Positions 45,193 through 53,618 of a stretch of 64,000 bases of DNA are shown one piece after another. This DNA is from Isoptericola sp044389085 (GTDB lineage: Bacteria > Actinomycetota > Actinomycetes > Actinomycetales > Cellulomonadaceae). The notes under the pieces were generated by a model. That model made no database searches and was not told the origin of the DNA. It saw only the letters and a list, made by a program, of their open reading frames with translations. The first letter of the stretch is position 1; each line of letters begins with the position of its first letter. The translations under genes and the position numbers were made by a program. The DNA lies in assembly GCF_044389085.1 (NCBI RefSeq), contig NZ_JBIRXP010000004.1:186001-250000 (forward strand), written 5' to 3'.

Positions 45193-45927
45193 ATGTCCAC
45201 CCGCGCCGACACCACCGCAGCCGGCCACCCCGACGAGCCCCACGCCGGCAGCCTGGCCCAGCGGCTGAACTGGCTGCGGGCGGGCGTGCTGGGGGCCAAC
45301 GACGGGATCGTCTCCGTGGCGGCCGTCGTCGTGGGCGTCGCCGGCGCGACGCCGGAGCGCGCGCCCGTGCTCACCGCCGGCCTCGCCGCCCTGGTGGGCG
45401 GCGCGATCTCGATGGCGCTGGGCGAGTACGTGTCGGTGTCCAGCCAGTCCGACAGCGAGAAGGCGCTCATCGCCAAGGAGAAGCACGAGCTCGCCACGAT
45501 GCCGGACGAGGAGCTCGACGAGCTCGTCGGCCTCTACCGCGAGCGCGGCCTCAGCGAGGGCACCGCCCGCCAGGTCGCCACCGAGCTCACCCACCACGAC
45601 GCGCTCGGCGCACACCTGTCCGCCGAGCTGAACATCGACCCTGACGACGTCGTCAGCCCCTGGCACGCCGCGTGGGCGTCGCTGCTCGCGTTCCTGTGCG
45701 GCGGCGTGCTGCCGATGCTGGCCGTGCTGTTCATCCCCGAGCCGTGGAAGGTCGCCGGCACGTTCGTCGTCGTCCTCGCCGCCCTCGGCGCCGCCGGCTC
45801 GATCGCCGCCTGGATCGGCGGGTCCTCGCGCGCACGCTCCGTCACGCGTGTCGTCGTCGGCGGCGCGCTGGCGCTCGGCGTCACCTTCGGCCTGGGCTCG
45901 CTGCTCGGCACCACCGGCGTCGTGTGA
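45193..45927 (+). CDS. VIT1/CCC1-family membrane transporter
   Basis: A 244-residue protein. NWLRAGVLGANDGIVSVAAVVVGVAGAT and ALVGGAISMALGEYVSVSSQSDSEKALIAKEKHEL are diagnostic of the VIT1/CCC1 family (iron or manganese transport). A central acidic helix (TMPDEELDELVGLYRERGLSE) and three more transmembrane segments follow. ATG 45193. The GH13 gene starts 42 bp later, in the same direction. Confidence 0.9.
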   Translation: MSTRADTTAAGHPDEPHAGSLAQRLNWLRAGVLGANDGIVSVAAVVVGVAGATPERAPVLTAGLAALVGGAISMALGEYVSVSSQSDSEKALIAKEKHELATMPDEELDELVGLYRERGLSEGTARQVATELTHHDALGAHLSAELNIDPDDVVSPWHAAWASLLAFLCGGVLPMLAVLFIPEPWKVAGTFVVVLAALGAAGSIAAWIGGSSRARSVTRVVVGGALALGVTFGLGSLLGTTGVV

Positions 45928-45968
45928 CCCGCCCACCGTCCTCCGTCCCGACCCCGCAAGGAGCCTCC

Positions 45969-47585
45969 GTGCCGCACCCCGTGCCCGCGTCCCCGCACGC
46001 CGCCGCCGACCTCGCCCCGCGCCTCGGGCGCACCGTCCTGTACCAGCTGTACCCGCAGAGCTTCGCCGACGGGAACGGCGACGGGATGGGCGACCTGGCG
46101 GGGATCACCGCCAGGCTCGACTACCTGCAGTGGCTCGGCGTGGGGGCCGTGTGGCTCGACCCGTGCTTCGTGTCCCCGTTCGCCGACGCCGGGTACGACG
46201 TCGCGGACTTCCTGACCATCGCGCCGCGCTACGGCACGAACGACGACCTGGCGGAGCTCACCGAGCAGGCCGGGCGCCGCGGCATCGCCGTGCTGCTCGA
46301 CCTCGTGGCGGGGCACACGTCCGACCAGCACCCGTGGTTCGCCGCGTCGGCGGACGACCCCGCCGACGACCGGTACGTGTGGAGCGACGCGCCCGTCGAC
46401 GGCTTCGAGCCCGGCCCGGGCCGTCGCGGCGGGTTCTACCTGCCGAACTTCTTCCCCGTGCAGCCGGCGCTCAACTTCGGGTACGCGCGCCCCGACCCGG
46501 CACAGCCGTGGCGCAGCCCGGTCGACGCCGAGGGCCCGCGCGCCAACCGGGCCGCGCTGCGCGAGATCATGGCGCACTGGTTCGACCTCGGCGTCGCGGG
46601 CTTCCGCGTCGACATGGCGGCGTCGCTCGTCAAGGACGACCCGGGCCTCGTGGAGACCGGAAGGCTGTGGCGCGAGAACCGCGAGTGGCTGGACGCCACC
46701 TACCCCGGGCGGGTGCTGATCAGCGAGTGGGGCGACCCGCGCGTCTCCGTGCCGTCCGGCTTCCACGCCGACTTCTTCCTGCAGTTCGGGGGCGACGACG
46801 ACGGCCTGCCGCTGCGCTCGCTGTGGAACAACGGCGCGGGCACGGTGCAGCCGTCGTGGGGCGAGGTGCCGAGCTGGGCCGACGCCGAGGCGCAGGGCGA
46901 CGCCGGCACCTTCGTCCGCGCCTGGCAGGAGGCCACCGGGGCCATCGAGGCGGCCGGCCGCGGCGGCCTCACCGGGCTGCCGACGTCGAACCACGACTTC
47001 ACGAGGCTCGTGGCCGGGGCGCGTGACGCCGAGCAGGCGCGGGCCGCCCTGGTCCTCACGCTCACCTGGCCGTCCATGCCGTCGGTCTACTACGGCGACG
47101 AGATCGGGATGCGGTTCGTCCCCGAGACCCCGACCCTCGAGGGCTCCCGCCTCAACCCGACCTACGACCGGGCGGGCTCGCGCACCCCGATGCAGTGGGG
47201 CGACGTGCCCGCCGGGCGTCTCGGCCCGGACGTCGCGGAGTCCCGGTACCTGCCGCAGGACCCGGACCCCGACCGCCCCACCGTGGCGGCCCAGCTCGAC
47301 GACGAGGGGTCGCTGCTGCACCTCGTACGCCGCCTCGCGCACCTGCGCACCTCCGACCCGCGGCTGGACGCCGCCGCCGACGTCTCCGTGCTGGCCACCG
47401 GCTACCCGTTCGCGTACCTGCGCGGCGGCACCCTCGCCGTCGTCCTCAACCCCGGGCGGGACGCCGTGTCGGTCGCGGTGCCCGGGGCGGCCACGGCCCG
47501 CGAGGTCGAGGTGCGCGGGCTGCGCACCGAGGGCGACGTCGTGCACCTCGCCGGCCACGGGTACGCCGTCCTCGACCTCGCGTGA
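45969..47585 (+). CDS. GH13 alpha-glucosidase/amylase-family enzyme
   Basis: A 538-residue glycoside hydrolase. LYQLYPQSFADGNGDGMGDLAGI, LLDLVAGHTSDQHPWF, GFRVDMAAS (nucleophile Asp215), LISEWGD (acid/base Glu253) and TSNHDF (Asp343) are the four GH13 conserved regions. No signal peptide is present, so it acts inside the cell, probably on oligosaccharides. The start is GTG 45969, after AAGGAG. It lies downstream of the VIT-family gene without a clear functional link. Confidence 0.9.
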   Translation: MPHPVPASPHAAADLAPRLGRTVLYQLYPQSFADGNGDGMGDLAGITARLDYLQWLGVGAVWLDPCFVSPFADAGYDVADFLTIAPRYGTNDDLAELTEQAGRRGIAVLLDLVAGHTSDQHPWFAASADDPADDRYVWSDAPVDGFEPGPGRRGGFYLPNFFPVQPALNFGYARPDPAQPWRSPVDAEGPRANRAALREIMAHWFDLGVAGFRVDMAASLVKDDPGLVETGRLWRENREWLDATYPGRVLISEWGDPRVSVPSGFHADFFLQFGGDDDGLPLRSLWNNGAGTVQPSWGEVPSWADAEAQGDAGTFVRAWQEATGAIEAAGRGGLTGLPTSNHDFTRLVAGARDAEQARAALVLTLTWPSMPSVYYGDEIGMRFVPETPTLEGSRLNPTYDRAGSRTPMQWGDVPAGRLGPDVAESRYLPQDPDPDRPTVAAQLDDEGSLLHLVRRLAHLRTSDPRLDAAADVSVLATGYPFAYLRGGTLAVVLNPGRDAVSVAVPGAATAREVEVRGLRTEGDVVHLAGHGYAVLDLA

Positions 47586-47654
47586 GCGCCTGCTCCCCTG
47601 CCGACGGCGTCCGCCCGGCGGGCCGCCGTCAGCGGCGAGGGGCACCCTGGGCGC

Positions 47655-47942
47655 ATGGAGCTCGAGGTGCGCGGTGAGGTCTTCCAGTGGCGCGGCCCTG
47701 CGCCGTACTACTACGTCGCGGTGCCGGACGCGGAGGCCGAGCGGATCGCGGCGGTCGCGGCCCTGGTGTCCTACGGCTGGGGCGTCATCCCCGTGACGGG
47801 CCGCCTCGGCGGCACGACGTTCACCACCTCCCTGTTCCCCAAGGACGGCGGCTACCTCGTCCCGCTCAAGGACGCCGTCCGCCGGCCCGAGGGTGTGACC
47901 GACGGCGACGAGGTCGTCGTGCGGCTCACCCTCGAGGTGTGA
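47655..47942 (+). CDS. DUF1905-domain protein
   Basis: A 95-residue protein, all of it a DUF1905 domain: MELEVRGEVFQWRGPAPYYYVAVP, then GWGVIPVTGRLGGTTFTTSLFPKDGGYLVPLK and GVTDGDEVVVRLTLEV. The fold is a small beta barrel of unknown role. ATG 47655. Confidence 0.87.
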   Translation: MELEVRGEVFQWRGPAPYYYVAVPDAEAERIAAVAALVSYGWGVIPVTGRLGGTTFTTSLFPKDGGYLVPLKDAVRRPEGVTDGDEVVVRLTLEV

Positions 47943-47983
47943 CCCGGCGAGCAGCGCGGCCACGAGCGCGGTGCCGTGCCCCC

Positions 47984-48137
47984 TGCCGAGGTAGTTCGGA
48001 TCCTGCCGAGGTAGTTCCGATCGCGCCGAGGTAGTTCCGATCGCGCCGAGGTAGTTCCGATCGCGCCGAGGTAGTTCCGATCGTGCCGAGGTAGTGGTCT
48101 GGTCCACTACCTCGGCAGGGCTGGAACTACCTCGCGG
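47984..48137. repeat. Six 20-bp tandem GCCGAGGTAG units ending in a hairpin and an inverted copy
   Basis: GCCGAGGTAG begins at 47985, 48005, 48025, 48045, 48065 and 48085, exactly 20 bp apart. The first five units have the form GCCGAGGTAGTTCCGATCG with small changes. The sixth begins a hairpin with 14-bp perfect arms (48084-48097 and 48104-48117). An inverted copy, GGAACTACCTCGC (48123-48135), follows and contains the TAG stop of the minus-strand hydrolase gene. Confidence 0.93.
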
Positions 48138-49113
48138 AGGAGAGGCGGTCGACGAACGCGACGGCGGCGGCGGAGATCTGCGCGCGGGCGTCGTCGTGGG
48201 AGATCGTCGGGGTGCCGTCGCCGGGCTGCGGCCCGTAGTCGCCGAACTGGGCGTGGGCGGCGCCCTCGACGACGGTGAACGTGCTGTCCGCGGGCAGGTC
48301 GGCCCGCGACGCGTCGATCTTCGCGGGGGTCGACAGCCCGTCCCGGCTGCCGGAGACGGACTCGACGGCGGCGGTGAGCGTGCCGCTGACGTCGCCCGCG
48401 GGGTACGACGCGAACAGCAGCAGGCCCGCCACGGGGGCGTCCCCGTCGTCGGCGGCGTCGGCCTCCATCGCCGCGACGGTGCCGCCGAGCGAGTGCCCGC
48501 CGACCACCCAGCGCTCCTCCTCGGGGAACGCGGCACGCGCGTCGTCGAGCGCGCCCACGGCGAGGAACCCGATCCCCAGAGGCTGCTTCCCGACGACGAC
48601 GGTGTGCCCCGCCTCGGCGATCGGGCGCAGCACGGCCGCGTACGCGCGGGCGTCGACCCGGGCGCCGGGCTGGAAGAACACCGCCGTCCCGTCGCCGCCG
48701 CCCGCGGGCGCCAGCACGTACCGGGTGGCGCTCTCGCTCACGGTCACGGCGTCGTCGGGACGCATCGCGGCGAGCGCCGGCTCGACGGCGACGAACGGGC
48801 GCAGCCACGCGAGCAGCACCACCCACGCCGCACCGCCGACGAGCAGCACCACGCGCCCCGCCCGCCGCCAGCCCGGCCGCGCGGGACGGGCCCGCAGCGC
48901 GCGGACGCCGGCGAGCACCGCGCCCGCGAGCGTCAGCACCAGCAGCACCGCGTACGCGGGGTGGCCGTGCACGACGGCGCCCCAGGCGGTCGCGCAGGCC
49001 CACGCGACGACGAGCACGGCGCCCGCGACGACGACGAGCGTGGCCGCGCGGAGCCACGGCGGGGCGGCGGGCGGCGTGACGGGGTCGGCGGGCGGGACCA
49101 GGGCGTTCGGCAC
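48127..49113 (-). CDS. Membrane-anchored alpha/beta hydrolase
   Basis: A 328-residue protein. Three hydrophobic helices span residues 20-115 (for example TLVVVAGAVLVVAWACATAW and VVLLVGGAAWVVLLAWL). The hydrolase domain follows, with VVGKQPLGIGFLAV, the nucleophile elbow VVGGHSLGGTVAAME, LLLFASYPAGD and the catalytic-type His in EGAAHAQFGDYG. It resembles the PF12695 alpha/beta hydrolase group. The active site probably faces outside. Its stop lies in the repeated GCGAGGTAGTTCC motif. Confidence 0.83.
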   Translation of the reverse strand: MPNALVPPADPVTPPAAPPWLRAATLVVVAGAVLVVAWACATAWGAVVHGHPAYAVLLVLTLAGAVLAGVRALRARPARPGWRRAGRVVLLVGGAAWVVLLAWLRPFVAVEPALAAMRPDDAVTVSESATRYVLAPAGGGDGTAVFFQPGARVDARAYAAVLRPIAEAGHTVVVGKQPLGIGFLAVGALDDARAAFPEEERWVVGGHSLGGTVAAMEADAADDGDAPVAGLLLFASYPAGDVSGTLTAAVESVSGSRDGLSTPAKIDASRADLPADSTFTVVEGAAHAQFGDYGPQPGDGTPTISHDDARAQISAAAVAFVDRLSSAR

Positions 49114-49140
49114 GCGAAGAGTCTGGCACCCGCACCCCGG

Positions 49141-49875
49141 TCACGCCGCCGCCGGACCGCCCAGCAGCCGGCCCCAGCGCGGGTCGAGCAACGGCGCCCC
49201 CACCATGTCGAGGCACCTCCACAGCGTGACCGCCACGGAGTCGAGCACCGGCGTCGCGGTCTCCGCCTCCACCCGCTCCACCACCGGCGCGCCGTACAGG
49301 TTGGTGCACAGGTAGGCGACCGCCTGGGCGCGGCCGCCCTCGACGACGTCGTGGGCAAGCGGCACCAGGTCCTCCGGCGGCACGCGGGCGAACTCCTCGT
49401 TCACGTGCAGCCCGACGTGCCGCTCGGCCACGACCTCGATGCCCTCCGTCGCCCACGCCGTCGCCACCGCCTGGTTGACGTCGGCGGTGTACGGCGTGAC
49501 GAGGCCGATCCGCTCGAGCCCGAACCTGGCGAAGGCGTCCAGGTACGCCAGGGTCGACGTGGTGGCCGGCACGCCGGTCGCGGCGGTGATCTGCCGGACC
49601 ATCTCCCGGTCGTGCCCCGCGCCGAGCCACGACCCGGCGGTGCCGTTCCACGCGACGACGTCCACGTCGGCCGTCCGCAGCAGGCGTGCCGCGTCCACCA
49701 TCGCGGCGTGGTCGAACTGGGTGTCGGAGTCCGCGTCGAGCACGATGCGCGTCACCTCGATCCGCGTCGAGTGCACGGTCACGTCCTCGCGGGCGCCGAG
49801 GATCCTGGCCGTCTGCGGCTCCAGGCACGTGTTGGACGACGGGACGATCATCCCGATCCGCACGGGCCGCGTCAC
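49141..49875 (-). CDS. Maleate cis-trans isomerase / Asp-Glu racemase-family protein
   Basis: A 244-residue protein of the maleate isomerase/arylmalonate decarboxylase group. VRIGMIVPSSNTCLEPQTARIL, VVAWNGTAGSWLG, RIGLVTPYTADVNQAV and YLCTNLYGAPVVERVEAETATPVLDSVAVTLW show the family. The first catalytic cysteine lies in SSNTCLE, and the second in YLCTN. The start, GTG 49875, overlaps the hydantoinase stop. It is the last gene of the cluster. Confidence 0.85.
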   Translation of the reverse strand: MTRPVRIGMIVPSSNTCLEPQTARILGAREDVTVHSTRIEVTRIVLDADSDTQFDHAAMVDAARLLRTADVDVVAWNGTAGSWLGAGHDREMVRQITAATGVPATTSTLAYLDAFARFGLERIGLVTPYTADVNQAVATAWATEGIEVVAERHVGLHVNEEFARVPPEDLVPLAHDVVEGGRAQAVAYLCTNLYGAPVVERVEAETATPVLDSVAVTLWRCLDMVGAPLLDPRWGRLLGGPAAA

Positions 49876-51305
49876 CGCGCCGCTCCCACGACCGCGCCGA
49901 GCACGGGGTCGGCCGACCGCCGCGCCGGGTCCCGGAACGCTGTCCGCTCCCGGTACCGGCCCACCGGTCCGGGGTCGTGGAACGTCCCTTCGTCGAGCAC
50001 CACGCTGCCCCCCGCCACGACCGTGCTCGGCCAGCCGCGCAGCTCCATGCCGTCGAAGGGCGAGAAGTCGGTGCCCTGGTGCAGGCGCGAGCCGTCCACC
50101 ACCCGGGACTCGTCCGGGTCGAGCAGCACGAGGTCCGCGTCGTACCCCACCGCGACCGCGCCCTTGGTGGGCAGCCCGTGCACCCGCGCGGGTGCGGTCG
50201 AGAACGCCTCCACGAACCGCTCGACCGGCAGGCCGGCCCGGGTCACCATCGCCGTGTAGGCGGCGGGCATGCGCGTCTCGACCCCGGGGAGGCCGTGCGG
50301 CATGCGGCGCACGTCGTGGCGGTGCTCGCGCTTCTGGGCGAGGTCGTAGCAGGAGTGGTCGGACGAGACCACGTCGACGGCGCCACGCCCCAGCCGGGCG
50401 AGCAGCCCGTCCGCCGCGGCGCGCGGCCTCACCGGGGGGCAGCACGCGTACTTCTCCGGCGTGGCCGACGAGTAGACCGCGTCGTCGAGCAGCAGGTAGT
50501 GCGGACAGGTCTCGCTGAGGACGACCTGCCCCCGGGCGCGGGCCTCCGCGACGGCGTCGACCGCGCCCGGCGTGGTCTGGTGGACGAAGTAGACCGGGGC
50601 GCCCGTGTACGACGCGACGGCCAGGATCTCGCGGACGGACGCGTCCTCGGAGATCTCGGGCCGGGTGCGGTGCAGGTCCTCGATGCCGACGTGGTCGTCC
50701 GCCGCGCACGCGGCCGTGCGGTCGACCACGATCGCGTCGTGCTCCGAGTGCACGATCGCGAGCCCCCCGAGCCGCACCATCTCGCGCATGACGCGCAGGA
50801 TCGTGTCGTCGTCGGCCATGGTCGTGCCGCGGTTGGTCGTGTACAGCTTGACCGACCGCACCCCGAGCCCGGCCATCTCGTCGAGCTGGCCCGGCACGGT
50901 GTCGTCCCAGGTCACGACGGAGCCGTGCAGCCCGACGTCGCACCGGGCGCCCCGGGTGAGGTCGAGCTTGCGGCGCAGCGCGTCGATCGGCCGTTCCCCG
51001 GCGTCGGCGGGGATGCCGAAGTCGAGGATCGTCGTCGTGCCGCCGTGCAGCGCCCCGACGGTCGCGATCTCGTACGTGTCGAGCGACGCGTACGCGCCGG
51101 TCACCTGGTCGACGTGGCAGTGTCCGTCGACCCCGCCCGGCAGCAGCAGCCGGCCGGCGGCGTCCAGGGTGCGCACGGCGGCGGGCGGCGCCGAGCAGGC
51201 CGACAGCAGGGCCGTGACGACGCCGTCGGTGACGCCGACGTGCGCGCGGGTCCGGCCGTCCGCGTTGACGACGGTGGCGTCGGTGACGAGCAGGTCGAAG
51301 GTCAT
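49872..51305 (-). CDS. Hydantoinase/dihydropyrimidinase-family amidohydrolase
   Basis: A 477-residue cyclic amidase. The metal motif GGVDGHCHVDQ, the carboxylated-lysine segment SVKLYTTNRG, HSEHD, VHQTTP and SSDHSCYD match hydantoinase/allantoinase/dihydropyrimidinase enzymes that open hydantoin-like rings. ATG 51305 overlaps the racemase stop, and its own stop overlaps the next gene, so the operon is tightly coupled. Which ring is cleaved is not clear. No N-carbamoyl-amino-acid hydrolase is encoded in the cluster. Confidence 0.88.
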   Translation of the reverse strand: MTFDLLVTDATVVNADGRTRAHVGVTDGVVTALLSACSAPPAAVRTLDAAGRLLLPGGVDGHCHVDQVTGAYASLDTYEIATVGALHGGTTTILDFGIPADAGERPIDALRRKLDLTRGARCDVGLHGSVVTWDDTVPGQLDEMAGLGVRSVKLYTTNRGTTMADDDTILRVMREMVRLGGLAIVHSEHDAIVVDRTAACAADDHVGIEDLHRTRPEISEDASVREILAVASYTGAPVYFVHQTTPGAVDAVAEARARGQVVLSETCPHYLLLDDAVYSSATPEKYACCPPVRPRAAADGLLARLGRGAVDVVSSDHSCYDLAQKREHRHDVRRMPHGLPGVETRMPAAYTAMVTRAGLPVERFVEAFSTAPARVHGLPTKGAVAVGYDADLVLLDPDESRVVDGSRLHQGTDFSPFDGMELRGWPSTVVAGGSVVLDEGTFHDPGPVGRYRERTAFRDPARRSADPVLGAVVGAAR

Positions 51306-52093
51306 CGGGCGGCTCCAGCGGTGCGGTGGTCGTGGTCGTGGTTCTCCGACGGGCGGTCGGCGAGGCGCGCGGCGAGCGCCGGCGACAGCCCGGCGTGATC
51401 CTTGGCGGGTGGCCGGGCGCAGCTCCCGGCGCGTGCGACGCCGGGCGCGAGACGCACCAGGGCCTCGGCCTGCGCGACGCCCGCGGAGATCCCGTCGACG
51501 ACGGGGACCGGGAGCCGGTGCGCGACGTCGCGGGCCATGCCGGCGAGCGGCGCGCCCGCGAGGATCACGACGTCGGCGCCGTCCCGCTCGACGACCTCGT
51601 GGGCCAGGCGCACGAGGTCCTCGCGGAAGTCCTCCTGCACCGTCCCGATGGCCCGCAGCGGGTCCCGCAGGGAACGGATCGACGCCAGCCGCGACGTCAG
51701 GCCGGCCCGGTCCACGCAGTCGCGGTACCAGGCGGTGATGCGCTCGGAGATCGCGACGATCGAGAAGCGCACGCCGAGCAGCGACGCCGTCGCGAGGGCG
51801 GCCTCGGTGATGCCGACGACGGGCACGTCGACGAGCTCCTTGAGCCCGGGGAGCCCGGGGTCGCCGAACGCGGCGACCACGACGGCGTCCGCTGCGGCCC
51901 CCTCCGCGGCGACGATCTCCGCCACCGCCGGGGCGGCGAGACCCGCCTCGAGGCGGGTCTCGATGTAGGCCACGCCGGAGGCCGCCGTCCGCGTCGTGAC
52001 GGTGGTGCCCGGCGACGCGGCCCGGCGCGCCTCGGCGTCGATGAGCGTCGTGACGGACTCGCTGATGTTGGGGTTGATGACGAGCAGGTGCAC
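51302..52093 (-). CDS. Aspartate/glutamate/hydantoin racemase
   Basis: A 263-residue racemase of the Asp/Glu/hydantoin family. LLVINPNISESVT, AVVVAAFGDPGLPGLKELVDVPVVGITEAAL and ADVVILAGAPLAGMA carry the fold. The usual catalytic Cys in the second block (CFGDPG) is Ala here, and the one in the third (ILGC) is Ala-Gly-Ala. Both are substituted, so racemase activity is doubtful or uses another mechanism. GTG 52093 follows GGAGGA. Confidence 0.82.
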   Translation of the reverse strand: MHLLVINPNISESVTTLIDAEARRAASPGTTVTTRTAASGVAYIETRLEAGLAAPAVAEIVAAEGAAADAVVVAAFGDPGLPGLKELVDVPVVGITEAALATASLLGVRFSIVAISERITAWYRDCVDRAGLTSRLASIRSLRDPLRAIGTVQEDFREDLVRLAHEVVERDGADVVILAGAPLAGMARDVAHRLPVPVVDGISAGVAQAEALVRLAPGVARAGSCARPPAKDHAGLSPALAARLADRPSENHDHDHRTAGAAR

Positions 52094-52104
52094 GGTTCCT
52101 CCGA

Positions 52105-53457
52105 TCAGACCGGCAGGCGGCGGCCGTAGTCGAGGCAGAGGACGGAGATCAGCATGACGGCACCGGCTCCGACGAAGTAGGCCAGCGCCCACGCGTACCC
52201 GCCGGTGGCACCGACGATGAAGCCGACGGCCATCGGGGTGATGAAGCCGTTGATGTTGCCGAACAGGTTCATCGCGCCGCCGAGGAGCCCGGCGTTCGCC
52301 CGCCCGCCGAGCTGGGCGGGGACGGCCCAGAACAGCCCGACCCAGCGCAGGAAGAACAGCACCACGGACAGGAGGGCGACGGCCATGATCGAGCCGTCCA
52401 CGAAGATGACGGCGACGAGACCGGCCACGACGATCACGCCGGCCGTGCCGAGCATCGTGCGCATGACGAGGTTGGCGGAGGCGCCGGCGGCCTTCCACCG
52501 GTCGGAGAGCGCGCCGCCGAGCAGCTCGCCCACGAAGCCTGCGCCGAAGATGACGAAGGTGCCCCAGCCGACCTCGGCGAGGTCGAAGCCCTTAGCCTCG
52601 GAGAGGTACAGCGGGCCCCAGGTGAGCAGGCCGTAGAAGACCCCGTTGAACCCGAACCAGCCGAAGCACATCGCCCAGAACGACCGGAACCGCAGGTAGT
52701 CCAGGAGCCCGCGCCAGCCCTGGTGGCGGCGCCCCTTGGCGGCGTGCATCTCGGCGGCTCGCGCGGCCGCGGCGTCCTCCTCCTCGAGCGCCTTCTCGAT
52801 GGCGGCGGCCTCGGCCTCGTTCACCTTCGGGTGCTGGCGGGGCGAGTCACGGATGTACCACCACGCCAGGATGCCGAAGAGCGCGGTCACGACGCCCGCG
52901 ATGACGAAGGCCGCACGCCAGCCACCGCTGACGGCGATGAGCCAGGCGATCGCGACGCCGCCGATGCCGGCGCCGAGCGGGGCGCCGGCGTCGAGGATGG
53001 TCGCTCCCCGGCCGCGCTCCTTGGGTGCCATCCAGGCGGCGTTGAGCTTGCCGCCGGCGGGCATGATCGGTGCCTCCGTGATGCCGATCGCGGCGCGCGC
53101 GACGAACAGGCCGGCGAAGCTGCCCGCGAGGCCCGTGGCGGCCGTGGCGGCGCCCCACCCGACGGTGGCGGCGGTGGCCATCTTCCGGGGGCCGAACCGG
53201 TCGATGAGCAGGCCGCCGGGGATCTGCATGAGCGCGTAGGCGAAGAAGAAGGCGGAGAGCAGCAGGCCGGTGGCCTCGGACGAGAGGCCGAACTCCTCGC
53301 GGATCATCGGCATCGCGACGGAGATCGAGCCGCGGTCGATGTAGTTCAGCGTGACGAGGGCGAGGAGGAGCGCGAAGAGCTTCCAGCGCACCCGCGTCGG
53401 CTTCTCGTCGAGATCGTGGGCGAGCGGTACCCCGCTCGAGGTACGGGAGAGGGTCAT
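52105..53457 (-). CDS. MFS transporter (anion:cation symporter type)
   Basis: A 450-residue importer of the ACS (glucarate/phthalate permease-like) group. WKLFALLLALVTLNYIDRGSISVAMPMIREEFGLS, DRFGPRKMATAATVGWGAAT, and AAIGITEAPIMPAGGKLNAAWMAPKERGRG are typical. The central loop is highly charged. It is the first metabolic gene of the cluster and probably imports the hydantoin-type compound. ATG 53457 lies downstream of two TTGGGATCCCAA sites. Confidence 0.9.
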   Translation of the reverse strand: MTLSRTSSGVPLAHDLDEKPTRVRWKLFALLLALVTLNYIDRGSISVAMPMIREEFGLSSEATGLLLSAFFFAYALMQIPGGLLIDRFGPRKMATAATVGWGAATAATGLAGSFAGLFVARAAIGITEAPIMPAGGKLNAAWMAPKERGRGATILDAGAPLGAGIGGVAIAWLIAVSGGWRAAFVIAGVVTALFGILAWWYIRDSPRQHPKVNEAEAAAIEKALEEEDAAAARAAEMHAAKGRRHQGWRGLLDYLRFRSFWAMCFGWFGFNGVFYGLLTWGPLYLSEAKGFDLAEVGWGTFVIFGAGFVGELLGGALSDRWKAAGASANLVMRTMLGTAGVIVVAGLVAVIFVDGSIMAVALLSVVLFFLRWVGLFWAVPAQLGGRANAGLLGGAMNLFGNINGFITPMAVGFIVGATGGYAWALAYFVGAGAVMLISVLCLDYGRRLPV

Positions 53458-53525
53458 GGCGTCCTCGGATTCGGTAGTCGGCGTTCCAGCGGCGCTGCTG
53501 GTCGGCGTCGACGCGTCGTCGCGTC

Positions 53526-53560
53526 TTGGGATCCCACCGAGGAAGGTATTGGGATCCCAA
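53526..53560. promoter_or_regulatory. Two TTGGGATCCCA operator sites before the hydantoin operon
   Basis: TTGGGATCCCA at 53526-53536 and the perfect palindrome TTGGGATCCCAA at 53549-53560, with centres 23 bp apart, about two helical turns. They lie between the GntR gene and the MFS gene it precedes, so binding by that GntR dimer is likely. Confidence 0.75.
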
Positions 53561-53618
53561 GTCGCTGTCAACAGGTGCCCCGGGCCCGACGACGGGCGCA
53601 CGGCCGCGGATCCCCGGC

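Noticed and set aside
47984..48137. CRISPR array
   Set aside because: Units are 20 bp with the whole unit repeated and no unique spacers; no cas genes are near.
47984..48137. Replication origin iterons
   Set aside because: No rep, dnaA or parAB genes and no AT-rich unwinding region lie nearby. The related motif at 17238 lies at a gene end.
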